Source: Paenibacillus sp. YYML68
GTDB taxonomy: Bacteria; Bacillota; Bacilli; Paenibacillales; NBRC-103111
Reading direction: 5' to 3'
Assembly (NCBI RefSeq): GCF_027923405.1
Contig: NZ_BQYI01000001.1
Coordinates: 4,662,501 to 4,726,500, forward strand
DNA: 64,000 nt
The notes beneath the pieces are model-generated. The model ran no database searches, was not told where the DNA came from, and saw only the letters and a list, made by a program, of their open reading frames with translations. How positions within the stretch are numbered: the first letter of the stretch is position 1; the number at the start of each line of letters is the position of its first letter. The translations under genes and the position numbers were made by a program. This document shows, one piece after another, positions 15,780 to 25,452 of this stretch.

Positions 15780-17876
15780 CTACTTCTCCGCCGTCCATTC
15801 TACCGGCAGCGTGAATGTAAATACCGCTCCTTCTCCCGGCTTGCTCGCCACATCGATTGCACCTCCATGGATCGTGACGATCTCCTTAACGATTGCAAGA
15901 CCAAGTCCGGAGCCGTCCTGCTTGCCCATCGCTCTCACCGACCCCTTCACGAATCGGTCGAACACATAAGGGAGCACCGACGGATCGATGCCTGTACCGG
16001 TGTCGGCAATGCTGATTTCCAGTAAGGAGCTGGCGGCGTCATTCCCATTCGTCCTGAATTGAGCACTGATGGTGATCGCTCCCCCAGCTAAAGTATGCTT
16101 AAGCGCATTATGAATGAGATTGCCCATCACCTGCTCGAAGCGGAACGGATCAATCGTAACAACCGGAACACCTGGCTGCTCTCTAGCTTCAGGGGGCTGC
16201 AGCACGTAGCTCAGCTGCTTCGCTTCTACCTCCAGACGGAACTTCTCCATATGCTTCGCCAATAAGTCTGACACTGTCACACTCGTATAATAGAACGAGG
16301 CTTGACCCGACTCCAGCTTCGACAGATCGAACAAATCTTGTACGAGCCGACTCACAAGCACGGACTTATCGTAGAGTAGCTGCTGACAGCTTCGGTCATC
16401 CGATCGGACCACACCGTCAAGCATCGCCTTCAAGTACCCCTGGATCGAGGTCATCGGCGTCCCCAGCTCATGTGAGATATTGGCGAGTAGGCGCTGCCTC
16501 GACAGCTCCGCCTGCTTCAGCTGCTCGTTCGCCTCCAGCAGCCGATCGTTGCTCCATTCCAGCTCCTGCGTGCGCTCCTTGATGCGGTCCTCCAGCGACG
16601 TATTCAATGTCTGTAGCTCGACGGACAAGCTCTCCACCTTATAGTAAGCCTTGGAGAATTTAAGCGCTACGATCAGCGTCTGTACGAAAATAAAAAACAT
16701 AACGCCGTACGGAGCGAAGTCGATTGAATCAAACCATAAGTTGTAATATAAGATGTCGTTCAATACAGCTGCAAACATGACTAGAGACGCAATGCCATTC
16801 AGGAACGCCCCATCCCTGCGACGATATGCGGCCATACCGAACACGTAGATGATATACAAGAAGACGACGATGCTGTACACCTGAAACGGCTGCATCGTAT
16901 ATGTAAATAAGATTGCTGGTACGGACCATACAATTGCGGTGAACGCCGTTCCGATAACCAGCATAACACGCAATAGCACCGCATGAACCTCCTGCGGGTA
17001 CAGCCTGCGAACGAACAGCAGGAAGATCGGAATACCTGCATAGGGGGCCATATACTCCACCTTAACCGCGAGCTCCCACGGAAGCTCGGGAAAAAACCGG
17101 ACAAGCAGCGTATCTCCAAGCAGCAAGGAGCGGAACGCCAGCAAGGTGGAAACAAGTCCAATCAATAGACTCAGCCGATCAAGCTTGCGAAGAGCGAACA
17201 GCGCAAGATGATACAACCCCAGTGTGAGCAGCACGATGGCAATCAGCAGCTGTGAAGTCATGCGACGCTCACGCATATGCGTGATTTCCTCTGAGCCTCC
17301 AACGTACAGCTTGCTCCATAGCCCGCCCTTGCGCTGCACATAATTGGATACTTGGAGCACAAGCTCGTTATCCCCTTCGACAGGCTCGAAGTAGACAACC
17401 TTGGCATAAGTGCGCGGAGTCATCTCCTCCCGACTCGTACCAACGATGCCGTTCTCCGTCTCAAGTCGTCCGTTAATCCACAGCCTGTACGCTGTTGCTG
17501 CTCCCGGTATGTAGAGTGCCTTCACCGCCAGAGAGTCGCTCCCGTCGAAGCGGACGAGCAGGCGATACGTGGCATGTCCCTGTCTGTCCGGCGCTGTAGC
17601 CTCGCTGCCATCGAGCCCCCACACATGGGGCAGCATTACCTTCGACGCCTGAGCCTGGTTGTCTATGAATTGCCCCGGCTCCAGCAGCTGGTCCCAATAC
17701 AGCTCCCACGGTCCGAGCAGCTCGATAATCGACTCTCCTGCTGCTACGACCTGATCGCCAGTAGCTAATAGATGTCGCTGATCCCCTACGTTCGCAGCCG
17801 CAGTGCCCGGCCATGCCAGTAGCACCAGAAGAACGAGGCATAGAAGTCGTAATGTAACTGTAGATCGGATATTCAT
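15780..17876 (-). CDS. sensor histidine kinase with 7TM-DISM sensor
   Basis: About 698 residues from the ATG at 17876. A signal/anchor helix is followed by an extracellular beta-sandwich ligand domain (about 45-210, including YIPGAATAYRLWINGRL). Seven transmembrane helices of the 7TMR-DISM type follow (about 215-410), then a coiled coil and a full kinase core: H-box ANISHELGTP, N-box NLIHNALKHT, G1 DTGTGID, G2 GSGLGLAIV. It autophosphorylates on His for a response regulator. No regulator gene is adjacent, so it is an orphan here. The longer frame to 17954 lacks a ribosome site. Confidence 0.92.
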   Translation of the reverse strand: MNIRSTVTLRLLCLVLLVLLAWPGTAAANVGDQRHLLATGDQVVAAGESIIELLGPWELYWDQLLEPGQFIDNQAQASKVMLPHVWGLDGSEATAPDRQGHATYRLLVRFDGSDSLAVKALYIPGAATAYRLWINGRLETENGIVGTSREEMTPRTYAKVVYFEPVEGDNELVLQVSNYVQRKGGLWSKLYVGGSEEITHMRERRMTSQLLIAIVLLTLGLYHLALFALRKLDRLSLLIGLVSTLLAFRSLLLGDTLLVRFFPELPWELAVKVEYMAPYAGIPIFLLFVRRLYPQEVHAVLLRVMLVIGTAFTAIVWSVPAILFTYTMQPFQVYSIVVFLYIIYVFGMAAYRRRDGAFLNGIASLVMFAAVLNDILYYNLWFDSIDFAPYGVMFFIFVQTLIVALKFSKAYYKVESLSVELQTLNTSLEDRIKERTQELEWSNDRLLEANEQLKQAELSRQRLLANISHELGTPMTSIQGYLKAMLDGVVRSDDRSCQQLLYDKSVLVSRLVQDLFDLSKLESGQASFYYTSVTVSDLLAKHMEKFRLEVEAKQLSYVLQPPEAREQPGVPVVTIDPFRFEQVMGNLIHNALKHTLAGGAITISAQFRTNGNDAASSLLEISIADTGTGIDPSVLPYVFDRFVKGSVRAMGKQDGSGLGLAIVKEIVTIHGGAIDVASKPGEGAVFTFTLPVEWTAEK

Positions 17877-17952
17877 GGGATGATGGTATCCCTTCTTATT
17901 CTCAATATATAGGATTGCTTCCCTATTATACCCTACCCTTGATGTCACCTTC

Positions 17953-17993
17953 AAAAAAATATCGCTTCATACCTATAATGGTATGAAGCGATT
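17953..17993 (-). terminator. intrinsic terminator after the SLH subtilase
   Basis: A perfect 13-bp stem (ATCGCTTCATACC and its complement) with a 6-nt loop is followed by ATTTTTTTG on the minus strand. Confidence 0.88.
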
Positions 17994-18036
17994 GAATGGT
18001 TCGATCAAATGATACTTAGCCTGTACATAATTCGGA

Positions 18037-21000
18037 TTACCGTCTTTCAGGTAATCGACTCAGCACCGTCACAGCTTGCGCACGTGTCGCGATGCCTTGC
18101 GGGTCGAAGCTCCCGTCCGGATGCCCTTCCAGCAGCAGGGCGGCCGAGGCGGCAAGGACAGCTTCGCGGGCCCATTCACTAATAGTGGACGTATCCCCGA
18201 ATGCTGTAGCCGGCTTCTGCTGCCGCTCCAGCTTCAAGCCCAGCTTGTTCACTGCGTTCACCAGCATGACCGCCATCTGCTCGCGCGTAATCGGAGCATC
18301 GGGTGCGAACTGACCGTCGCTGACACCGCTGACAATACCCGCTTCATAAGCGGCTCCTACCGCTTCATGGAACCAGGCTCCGTCAGGCACGTCGCGGAAC
18401 GGAGCTGCGCCGGTCTGTCCTTCAAGACGCAGCGCCCTAGCCAGCAATGTGGTGAACTGTGCACGCGTCACTGTCCCCTCAGGAGCGAAAGTATACGCGC
18501 CGATGCCGTCCGCGATTTGGCGGGCGGCCATCCGCTCGATCGCCTGCTGCGCCCAGTGTCCTGCCGTGTCGGTGAACGTGCGATTCCATTCCATGACGGT
18601 GTACTGCGAGAAGTGGCTGAGCTCCACCTTGGCAATACCTTTGGACAGCTCTCCGCCTACGTATTCCCAGATGCCCTTGTCTTCATTGTAATAAAAGACG
18701 GCTGCTCGATCCGGGTACGTCAGCTTCAGCGGATCGTACTTCAGCTCGACAGTGACCGGACTCGCGAAGCGATGCAGCTGCCTGCCCCCGGCCTCCAGCC
18801 CCAGATCAAGCACTGGCGCAGCCTGCTTCGCATATGCAGGCTTGCCGGTCGCTTGCTCGGTGGAGCGAACTGTTAGCTTGACTGAGGCGGCGCTCGTCGG
18901 CAATTCCACCACCTTCGCCGGCAAGCGGATAGTGGCTTGCTCCGCTTCGATGCGGAACTGTGCACCAGATTGCGCTGCCTTCTTCCATACGTCGGCCGGT
19001 AGCTCCACCTGCACCTCAGCTACTTTGTCCTCACTCTTCGCCTCAATGTTGATCAGCTCGGCCTTCCCTGAGGTAAGCTGCTCCAGCAGCTTCTGCTTGC
19101 TCGGCGTCACGATGAGCCGGCCGTTCTCCAGCTTGACTTCCTTGTCAGCAGGCGGCAGGAAGCCGCCTCCTCCCCCGAAGAATGGCGGAGGAGCCGCAGC
19201 CGTAATGGTGTAGGTGAGCCGCACAGACTCGCTCGCAACCCCATTCTTCACTGCAACTGCGGTAATAGTTCTGCTCGCGCTAATCGTAATCGGACCTGTG
19301 TACAAGCTGGAATTGTCCGCTGTCGGCATCGATCCGTCCTGCGTGTAGTAGATGCTCGCATCCGGCGTGGACGTCGTCAGTGTGAGCGTCTGGTTCCCAA
19401 TGTACGTACCCGAGGCGAGGGAAGCTTGCGGCTTGACAGGGTATTGAGCGAATTCAACCGAATTGGACAGCACGTAGCTGTTCGTCCCCGAATCGATCGT
19501 GTCATCTGCATATAAGCCTAAGTAATAGGCATCCGTGCTTTCCATCGAGAACTGCAGTTCTGCCTTCCCGTACGTCAGCTCGGTCACGGTCTGCGTCGTT
19601 CCCGCTGGCGTCTCCTTCAATAGACGAATCGGACCGCTTACTTGCACGACCTGCCCGGTATCGTCCTTCGCTGCGATAGATACTTGGTACAGCCGCCCGC
19701 TGCCGCTTACGAGCTGCTCGCTTGCTGTCAGCGTCAGCCTAGGCATCACGAGCGCCTGCTTCGCGCTCACAAGACCGCCGCCAAAGTAGCTGCGATATGC
19801 CTCTGTGGACGTCCCTGCTTGGTTCCCCGGAGTCTCGATCGGCATCTGCAGGCTACTGTCGTATATAATACGCATCACATCATCCGGGCTCAGCCCTGGC
19901 TGCTGCGCCTTCACCATCGCCGCCACTCCGGCGACGAACGGTGCCGAGAACGAGGTACCGCTGCTCTTGCTATAGGTACCGCCCTTGCTCGTCGTGTAGA
20001 TCCCACTGCCGGGAGCAGTCGTCACGATGCTTCCAATATTGGAGTAGTCCGATATAGCCAGCTGACCGGTCTGGGCATCCCGCTGTAGCGCTCCAACCGA
20101 CACGACCCCCGCCATACTAGCTGGAAAATTCGTCTCTACCGCCTTACGAGCAGCGCCCGGCGTCTCATTGTACTTCTCACTGGCCAGCCAATGGTTGCTG
20201 TCATTACCAGCTGCCGCTACGACAACGATACCCGCCTGCTGCGCTTCCTCAATCGCTTCTCGAACGACCTTGATATTGGATTCTCCAGCTACGCTGCTGT
20301 CAATTCCTAAGCTCAGGTTGATAATGTCCGCCTTACCTATCGCATATCGTATGGCTCGGGCCAGCGCATCGCTCGGAATGATGAACTCGTTCGCCGAATT
20401 GATGTAGCCTGCGCGAATCGGCAAGATACGGACGCCCGGGGCCGCACCGGCGATACCTATGCCGTTGTCAGCCGCTGCAGCAATGACGCCTGCAACCGCT
20501 GTCCCATGTCCATCGACGTCTGAAGATTGCGACGTCTGCTGGTAAGCATCATAGCCCTTCTCAACGAGCACCCGACCTGCTAGATCAGGGTGCGATGCAT
20601 CGACACCGGTATCGATTACAGCGACGGTTACCGCCTCTCGCTTAACCGTCGGCACACGCTGCCACCCATAGGTCACATCGGTTACCGTCATCGCCCATTG
20701 ACCAGACAGCAGCGGGTCGTTCGATGCGGGCGCAGCCTGCAGCTGAAGAGCAGCACCCGGACCAGCCTCGGCTGACGCAGCCTCCATGTAAGTCGGTGCA
20801 GCTTCGGACAAGCGGAATACGTACACCGGCTCGGCATATTCGACGGTCTGATCGCCTTCCAGCTCATTCAGCAGCTCATCCACGCTCTGACCCGGCTCGA
20901 CCTTCTTCTCCACGAATGGCTGGACGCTGGAGCTCCACGTCCGGTAGCTGGAATGCGTTCTCTGCTTGTACTTCACCAGCACCTTGCCTGGCATATAGCT

Positions 21001-21210
21001 GCCTTCTTCTGTCTTCTGCGCCGCAGCTGGCTCAGACTCCGACTCCTGCGTATTCGCACCTGTCTTCCAATCCTTATGTATGTATCGTTCTTCAGAGCTT
21101 AAGGCCGCTTGGGCACCCGCTTCCCCATGGACAGTCATCCCTGACAATAGGGATACGACTAGCCCTAGAGACAAGCTCATCCTTCCGAACTTCCTTCGAT
21201 TAACCTTCAT
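18037..21210 (-). CDS. secreted S8 subtilisin-like protease with SLH surface anchor
   Basis: Predicted extracellular serine protease of about 1057 residues. It has a signal peptide, an Inhibitor_I9-like propeptide (about 70-135), and a subtilase domain with D200 (VIDTGVD), H235 (DGHGTAVAG), N336 (AAAGND) and S420 (GTSFSAP). Beta-sandwich domains follow, including a chitobiase-C-like one (SIYYTQDGS). Next come a Pro/Gly hinge (PPPFFGGGGGF), further beta domains, and three SLH repeats (about 865-1057, FTDTAGHWAQ, FRDVPDGAWF) that bind pyruvylated wall polymer. The start at 21210 follows GGAGGAG. Monocistronic. Confidence 0.93.
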   Translation of the reverse strand: MKVNRRKFGRMSLSLGLVVSLLSGMTVHGEAGAQAALSSEERYIHKDWKTGANTQESESEPAAAQKTEEGSYMPGKVLVKYKQRTHSSYRTWSSSVQPFVEKKVEPGQSVDELLNELEGDQTVEYAEPVYVFRLSEAAPTYMEAASAEAGPGAALQLQAAPASNDPLLSGQWAMTVTDVTYGWQRVPTVKREAVTVAVIDTGVDASHPDLAGRVLVEKGYDAYQQTSQSSDVDGHGTAVAGVIAAAADNGIGIAGAAPGVRILPIRAGYINSANEFIIPSDALARAIRYAIGKADIINLSLGIDSSVAGESNIKVVREAIEEAQQAGIVVVAAAGNDSNHWLASEKYNETPGAARKAVETNFPASMAGVVSVGALQRDAQTGQLAISDYSNIGSIVTTAPGSGIYTTSKGGTYSKSSGTSFSAPFVAGVAAMVKAQQPGLSPDDVMRIIYDSSLQMPIETPGNQAGTSTEAYRSYFGGGLVSAKQALVMPRLTLTASEQLVSGSGRLYQVSIAAKDDTGQVVQVSGPIRLLKETPAGTTQTVTELTYGKAELQFSMESTDAYYLGLYADDTIDSGTNSYVLSNSVEFAQYPVKPQASLASGTYIGNQTLTLTTSTPDASIYYTQDGSMPTADNSSLYTGPITISASRTITAVAVKNGVASESVRLTYTITAAAPPPFFGGGGGFLPPADKEVKLENGRLIVTPSKQKLLEQLTSGKAELINIEAKSEDKVAEVQVELPADVWKKAAQSGAQFRIEAEQATIRLPAKVVELPTSAASVKLTVRSTEQATGKPAYAKQAAPVLDLGLEAGGRQLHRFASPVTVELKYDPLKLTYPDRAAVFYYNEDKGIWEYVGGELSKGIAKVELSHFSQYTVMEWNRTFTDTAGHWAQQAIERMAARQIADGIGAYTFAPEGTVTRAQFTTLLARALRLEGQTGAAPFRDVPDGAWFHEAVGAAYEAGIVSGVSDGQFAPDAPITREQMAVMLVNAVNKLGLKLERQQKPATAFGDTSTISEWAREAVLAASAALLLEGHPDGSFDPQGIATRAQAVTVLSRLPERR

Positions 21211-21363
21211 ATTCCTGGCTCCTCCTTCAAGCGAAAAGCACATATGTTCCCAAAGTCATACGTTACTAGTATATAGTGGATTATATGGGCTGTGCAATGA
21301 GAGTTGCTGGCAATCGATAGAATCATAGAACCTTTCTGATTACATCGAGAGACGGTTTATCAC

Positions 21364-21390
21364 CATTTCGTGACATTTCGTAACATTTCG
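21364..21390. promoter_or_regulatory. three CATTTCG repeats phased at 10 bp
   Basis: The heptamer CATTTCG occurs at 21364, 21374 and 21384, exactly one helical turn apart. It lies just upstream of a possible -10 (TATAAC, 21412-21417) for the Ser-rich lipoprotein. This looks like an activator site replacing a weak -35. Confidence 0.5.
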
Positions 21391-21439
21391 ACCCTTTGTA
21401 GCGTACTTACCTATAACAATAATTTGAAGGAGCGATGAC

Positions 21440-22279
21440 ATGCACAGCAACCCCCAGCCTCCAGCCTCCAGCGGCAAAAAGCTGCTCGGCCTATTCATGG
21501 CCGCCGCGCTGACCACAAGCACGGTCGGCTGCGCCAACACGGCTCAGCCCAGACTCGCCGATTCGCGCGCAACCGATTACCGGGTGAATTCTACAGCGCC
21601 TCATGGCACCCAAAGCCTGCCGGCTCAGCAGCGCCAAGAAGCGCAGCCGGAGGACTATTGCTTCGATGTGAATGAAGATCTGCAATGTGACGACGGCAGC
21701 GGAGAGATCGAGCTTGACGATTATGACATCATTGACGGCAAGAAGCGATATTACAAGCGTTACTCCGCTACTGCTGCTGTTGCCGCCGCTGCTGCGGCTT
21801 CCGCTACCGCTGCGGCTTCCGCCGCCAAAGCGACGAAGCCTTCAAGCGGCACAGCCTCGAGCACTACGAGCTCTGGGAGCGCGATGACGCCATCAGGTAC
21901 GACGACTGGCAACAGCACGACGGGGAGCAGCACGACGCCACCTACGACCAGCGCAAGAACTGGAACGTTCACGTCGCCGAACAGCTCAACAGGAGCCGCG
22001 GGCACGGCCAGCTCGAGCAGCAGCTCCAGCTCAGCGAGCTCATCCAGCACTAAGAGCAGCACAGGCACAGCCAGCGCGAACAACAGCCCCAGCACGTCCA
22101 GTGCAGCCGCATCCAAGAGCAGCTCCGGAACGTCTGGCAGCAGCTCCTCTGGCAACTCCTTCAGCTCATCCAGCTCATCTCGTGGAAGCAGCAGCTTCTC
22201 CAGCTCCTCCGGCATATCCAGCGGCAGCTCGAGCTCGCATGGCGGCATCGGCAGCTCATCATCCTCAAGCGGGGGCTAA
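21440..22279 (+). CDS. Ser/Thr-rich low-complexity putative lipoprotein
   Basis: Not a recognised family. The N-terminus (about 1-33) looks like a lipoprotein signal with Cys in TSTVGCAN, although that lipobox is not perfect. Residues 70-110 are acidic and contain a conserved-looking segment (DYCFDVNEDLQCDDGSG, then DGKKRYYKRY). The rest, over 150 residues, is Ala-, then Ser/Thr/Gly-rich with long serine runs, likely extended on the cell surface. AAGGAG precedes the ATG at 21440. A surface or spore adhesin-like role is conceivable but unsupported. Confidence 0.75.
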   Translation: MHSNPQPPASSGKKLLGLFMAAALTTSTVGCANTAQPRLADSRATDYRVNSTAPHGTQSLPAQQRQEAQPEDYCFDVNEDLQCDDGSGEIELDDYDIIDGKKRYYKRYSATAAVAAAAAASATAAASAAKATKPSSGTASSTTSSGSAMTPSGTTTGNSTTGSSTTPPTTSARTGTFTSPNSSTGAAGTASSSSSSSSASSSSTKSSTGTASANNSPSTSSAAASKSSSGTSGSSSSGNSFSSSSSSRGSSSFSSSSGISSGSSSSHGGIGSSSSSSGG

Positions 22280-22293
22280 CCTCCGCTTTTTTT
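22268..22293 (+). terminator. terminator overlapping the end of the Ser-rich lipoprotein gene
   Basis: GCGGGGG pairs with CCTCCGC (one G-U) across the stop codon and is followed by TTTTTTT. Confidence 0.75.
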
Positions 22294-22398
22294 CATGTCA
22301 TGGCAGCTGGCACGAGGTCTACAGAGGGCATGCATAATACGCTGAACACACGGCAACGATAAGTCGGTAAACTTTGGGAGGAGAAGGGAGGGAATAGC

Positions 22399-22623
22399 AT
22401 GCATACGCACCAGCAAGAAGCAGGCTCCGACATTCGTCGCATTCATGAGCTGAACGACCTCAAGGCGGACGCGTGGAGCTCGGAGGAGCTGCACTATCAT
22501 CAGCGCGTCATGAGCGACCTGTCGCCATGGCTGAACGCGCAAGGCACCGCGATGCTAAGTCAGATCATCCAGGAGATCGAACGCCGCGGACATGAACAAG
22601 ATAAGCAGACAAACGCTCGCTAG
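22399..22623 (+). CDS. small hypothetical protein (74 aa)
   Basis: No family recognised. Predicted soluble and helical, rich in His, Glu and Arg (RRIHELNDLKADAWSSEELHYHQRVMSDL), with no membrane segment. A strong AGGGAGG lies six bases before the ATG, which supports translation. It is followed closely by the sodA promoter, so it is likely a separate unit. Confidence 0.7.
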   Translation: MHTHQQEAGSDIRRIHELNDLKADAWSSEELHYHQRVMSDLSPWLNAQGTAMLSQIIQEIERRGHEQDKQTNAR

Positions 22624-22650
22624 AGTATGGCTACTTAACATACATAAATG

Positions 22651-22679
22651 TTGATTTTATATGGTAAATCGGCGATAAT
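22651..22679 (+). promoter_or_regulatory. sigma-A type promoter of sodA
   Basis: TTGATT (22651) and GATAAT (22674) are separated by 17 bp, 40 bp upstream of the sodA start. Confidence 0.6.
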
Positions 22680-22719
22680 AGGCAATGGAACTCTCATATT
22701 CTAGGAGGTAGATTAGAAG

Positions 22720-23334
22720 ATGGCACACCAATTACCGGCACTTCCTTACCCGAACAACGCACTTGAGCCGCACTTCGACGAAACGACCATGATGATCCAC
22801 CACGACCGTCACCACAACGCGTACGTGACGAACCTGAACGCTGCACTGGAAGGTCATGCTGACCTGCAGTCCAAGAGCATCGAAGAGCTGATCGGTGATC
22901 TGAACAGCGTGCCTGAGAGCATCCGTACAGCTGTTCGCAACAATGGTGGCGGCCATGCGAACCACACTCTTTTCTGGGAAACAATCGCCCCTAACGCTGG
23001 CGGCGCGCCAACTGGCAAGCTCGCTGACGCGATCAACAACGAGCTGGGCGGCTTCGATAAATTCAAGGAAGATTTCGCGAAGGCGGGCGCTACTCGCTTC
23101 GGCTCCGGCTGGGCGTTCCTCGCAGTAACGAAGGAAGGCAAGCTGAAGGTATACAGCCTGCCGAACCAGGACAGCCCGATCATGGAAGGCGAGACGCCAA
23201 TCCTCGGACTGGACGTATGGGAGCATGCGTACTACCTGAAGTATCAGAACAAGCGTCCAGACTACATCGCTGCATTCTGGAACGTTGTGAACTGGGAAGA
23301 AGTCGGCAAGCGCTACGAGGCTGCTGTACAATAG
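22720..23334 (+). CDS. sodA: superoxide dismutase (Mn/Fe)
   Basis: Cytosolic enzyme converting superoxide to hydrogen peroxide and oxygen. It is 204 residues, the usual length. The metal ligands are in [11 protein letters not shown] (His 27 region), [12 protein letters not shown] (His 81 region) and [12 protein letters not shown] (Asp and His near 165). AGGAGGT precedes the ATG. Sequence is typical of Bacillus-type Mn-SOD. A promoter and terminator show a single-gene unit. Confidence 0.97.
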   Translation: MAHQLPALPYPNNALEPHFDETTMMIHHDRHHNAYVTNLNAALEGHADLQSKSIEELIGDLNSVPESIRTAVRNNGGGHANHTLFWETIAPNAGGAPTGKLADAINNELGGFDKFKEDFAKAGATRFGSGWAFLAVTKEGKLKVYSLPNQDSPIMEGETPILGLDVWEHAYYLKYQNKRPDYIAAFWNVVNWEEVGKRYEAAVQ

Positions 23335-23382
23335 TAGGCAACAAGCTCGGATATTGTGCGAGCCTGTTAGTTCATCTCAGAG

Positions 23383-23422
23383 AACACGGTACGCTCCGCA
23401 AGGAGTTTGCCGTGTTTTTTCT
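23383..23422 (+). terminator. terminator after sodA
   Basis: AACACGG pairs with CCGTGTT around a partly paired loop and is followed by TTTTTT. Confidence 0.8.
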
Positions 23423-23529
23423 CGTGAAGGTGTCGATATTCGTCATGTTGTGCTGGTGTATTCGACTGTTTCACGCTATAATTTAGCTATTCATATCTAT
23501 TTTTCTTCAATATGGAAAGAGTGAGGCTC

Positions 23530-24213
23530 ATGAACCGATTGATCCCGCTCCTGCAAAATGTACCCATCTTCCACGATCTGTCCGCTGCCGAGCTCGAGTC
23601 GATTGCTCCCTTGTTTATTGAACGCAAGTATAAGAAAGGTACGATCTTGTTCTTCGAAGGCGATGTAGGCGACGAGTTCTTCCTCGTCCATAGCGGTGTC
23701 GTCAAGGTGTATCGGATCGATAACGCCAAGGAGATTATATTGTCTCTCTTTCATGCCGGGGACTATTTCGGTGAGATGGCGCTTATGCAGAAGGGGCTAC
23801 AGCGCTCCGCGACGGCGGAGACGCTCGACAACTGCTCGATCTTCACACTGGTGCGCTCGGAGTTCCATCAGTTCATGGAGCGCAGCCCGAAGCTGTGCAT
23901 GCGACTGCTAGAGGTTACGATGGAGCGTCTGCGCAAGACGAACGAACAAATCTACGATCTGACCTTTCTCGACGTGCGTTCCCGCATTATTAAGACGATC
24001 TTTCGCTTAGCGGAGCAATACGGTCAGCTGAAGCCGAACGGCATCCTCATCAACATGAAGCTTACCCACCAACAGCTTGCCAATCTGGTCGGAACCGTAC
24101 GTGAATCGGTCACCAAGGTACTTCAGGAGCTGCAAGAAGACCGCATCATCACGATCGACAAAAAGTTCATACTTGTCCGTGACCTCGAAGCATTAAAGAA
24201 AATGATTTACTGA
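23530..24213 (+). CDS. Crp/Fnr family transcriptional regulator
   Basis: An N-terminal cyclic-nucleotide-binding-like barrel (about residues 10-125, ILFFEGDVGDEFFLVHSG, GDYFGEMALM) and a C-terminal Crp winged helix (about 145-220) with recognition helix VGTVRESVTKVLQEL. There are no Fnr-type cysteines at the N-terminus, so it is not an Fe-S oxygen sensor. The ligand is unknown. I prefer the ATG at 23530 (preceded by GTGAGG) to the one at 23512, which has no ribosome site. It lies next to sodA, suggesting but not proving a stress or respiration role. Confidence 0.9.
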   Translation: MNRLIPLLQNVPIFHDLSAAELESIAPLFIERKYKKGTILFFEGDVGDEFFLVHSGVVKVYRIDNAKEIILSLFHAGDYFGEMALMQKGLQRSATAETLDNCSIFTLVRSEFHQFMERSPKLCMRLLEVTMERLRKTNEQIYDLTFLDVRSRIIKTIFRLAEQYGQLKPNGILINMKLTHQQLANLVGTVRESVTKVLQELQEDRIITIDKKFILVRDLEALKKMIY

Positions 24214-24283
24214 AACATGCTGCTGCTAGCGAAGGCTGCGCAGGCTGTCCAGGACGACATGCGCCTGGCAGCCAATAATCGCA

Positions 24284-24320
24284 CAACAACCCCCTCGACG
24301 CCAAAGCCAAGGGGGTTGTT
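24284..24320. other. inverted repeat between the Crp/Fnr gene and mutY
   Basis: An AACAACCCCCT/AGGGGGTTGTT stem lies between convergent genes. It is a likely bidirectional transcription stop, though T-runs are lacking. Confidence 0.5.
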
Positions 24321-24321
24321 G

Positions 24322-25452
24322 CTATGCATGCTGATCAAAGTATGCGTTCAGGATACGAAGAAAAACATTCGGGAACGCGAAATCCGCCATCTCCTCGCGG
24401 CTGATCCACCTGTAATGCGAGGGCAGACGGTCAGTCGCTCCGTAACCCGACACAGACACATCCAGACTCCCTAGCAGCACGTCCATCTGCCAATGAATAT
24501 GGCTGAACGTATGCTCGGTCTGCAGCAGCCACCTCGGCGCCTCGAGCGCGAAGCCCTGCTCGGCGAGGTGTGCCGACAGCGCGGCATGAGCTGCTGGCAG
24601 CGCAGCTGCTCCAGCGCCAGCTGAAGCAGATGACAGCTCGGTGTGCGGCAGCTCCCACATCCGGGCCAGCAGCCCGGTCGAAGGCCGCTGGCGAATGAGC
24701 ACCTTGCCGGCTTCGCTGCTGCTACCCTGCAAGATGATCGCTGCACGCGCCTCAGGCCGGGGCGGCTTCGCCTTCGTCTTCACCGGCAGCGTCTCCTCGA
24801 CGCCTGCTGCACGCCCTGCGCAATGCGCCATGACCGGACACGTCAGGCAGTGCGGAGATTTCGGCGTACAGACGAGCGCGCCCAGCTCCATCAAGCCTTG
24901 GTTGAAGTCGCCGGCCGCTCCTTCCGGAATGAGCTCCTGCGCGAGCACTTCCATCCGAACGCGTGTTCGAGGCTTAGCGATATCATCCTCGATGCGGAAA
25001 TATCTCGAGAGCACCCGCATCACATTACCATCGACAGCAGGCTCCGGCTTATTGTAGGCGATGCTCAAGATCGCGCCCGTCGTATACGGGCCGACTCCCT
25101 TAAGCGCCGACACCGCCTCCTTCGAGTCGGGCACTACGCCTCCGTAGCTCTCATGCACCTCGCGAACAGCGCTCTGCAGGTTGCGAGCGCGCGAATAATA
25201 GCCTAGCCCCTCCCAAGCCTTGAGCACCTCCTCCTCCGGAGCTTCCGCGAGCGCTTGGACTGTCGGAAATTGTTCGATGAACCGGTTGAAATACGGAATG
25301 ACCGTGTCGACCCTTGTTTGCTGCAGCATAATTTCTGAAACCCACGTATAGTAAGCATTCCGGTGACGCCGCCACGGCAAGTCCCGCTTATGACGACGGT
25401 ACCAGCTCAGCAGCTCGGTCGAAAAATATCGTTTAGCTTCCGTCGCTTCCAT
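24322..25452 (-). CDS. mutY: A/G-specific adenine glycosylase
   Basis: Removes adenine mispaired with 8-oxoguanine in base excision repair. The 376-residue protein has the helix-hairpin-helix (LKGVGPYTTGAIL) and the catalytic Asp segment (EPAVDGNVMRV). The [4Fe-4S] cluster has four Cys between CTPKSPHC and CPVMAHC, followed by a C-terminal NUDIX-like domain that recognises 8-oxoG. Starts at 25452, with AAGGGG ten bases upstream. Convergent with the Crp/Fnr gene. Confidence 0.96.
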   Translation of the reverse strand: MEATEAKRYFSTELLSWYRRHKRDLPWRRHRNAYYTWVSEIMLQQTRVDTVIPYFNRFIEQFPTVQALAEAPEEEVLKAWEGLGYYSRARNLQSAVREVHESYGGVVPDSKEAVSALKGVGPYTTGAILSIAYNKPEPAVDGNVMRVLSRYFRIEDDIAKPRTRVRMEVLAQELIPEGAAGDFNQGLMELGALVCTPKSPHCLTCPVMAHCAGRAAGVEETLPVKTKAKPPRPEARAAIILQGSSSEAGKVLIRQRPSTGLLARMWELPHTELSSASAGAGAAALPAAHAALSAHLAEQGFALEAPRWLLQTEHTFSHIHWQMDVLLGSLDVSVSGYGATDRLPSHYRWISREEMADFAFPNVFLRILNAYFDQHA

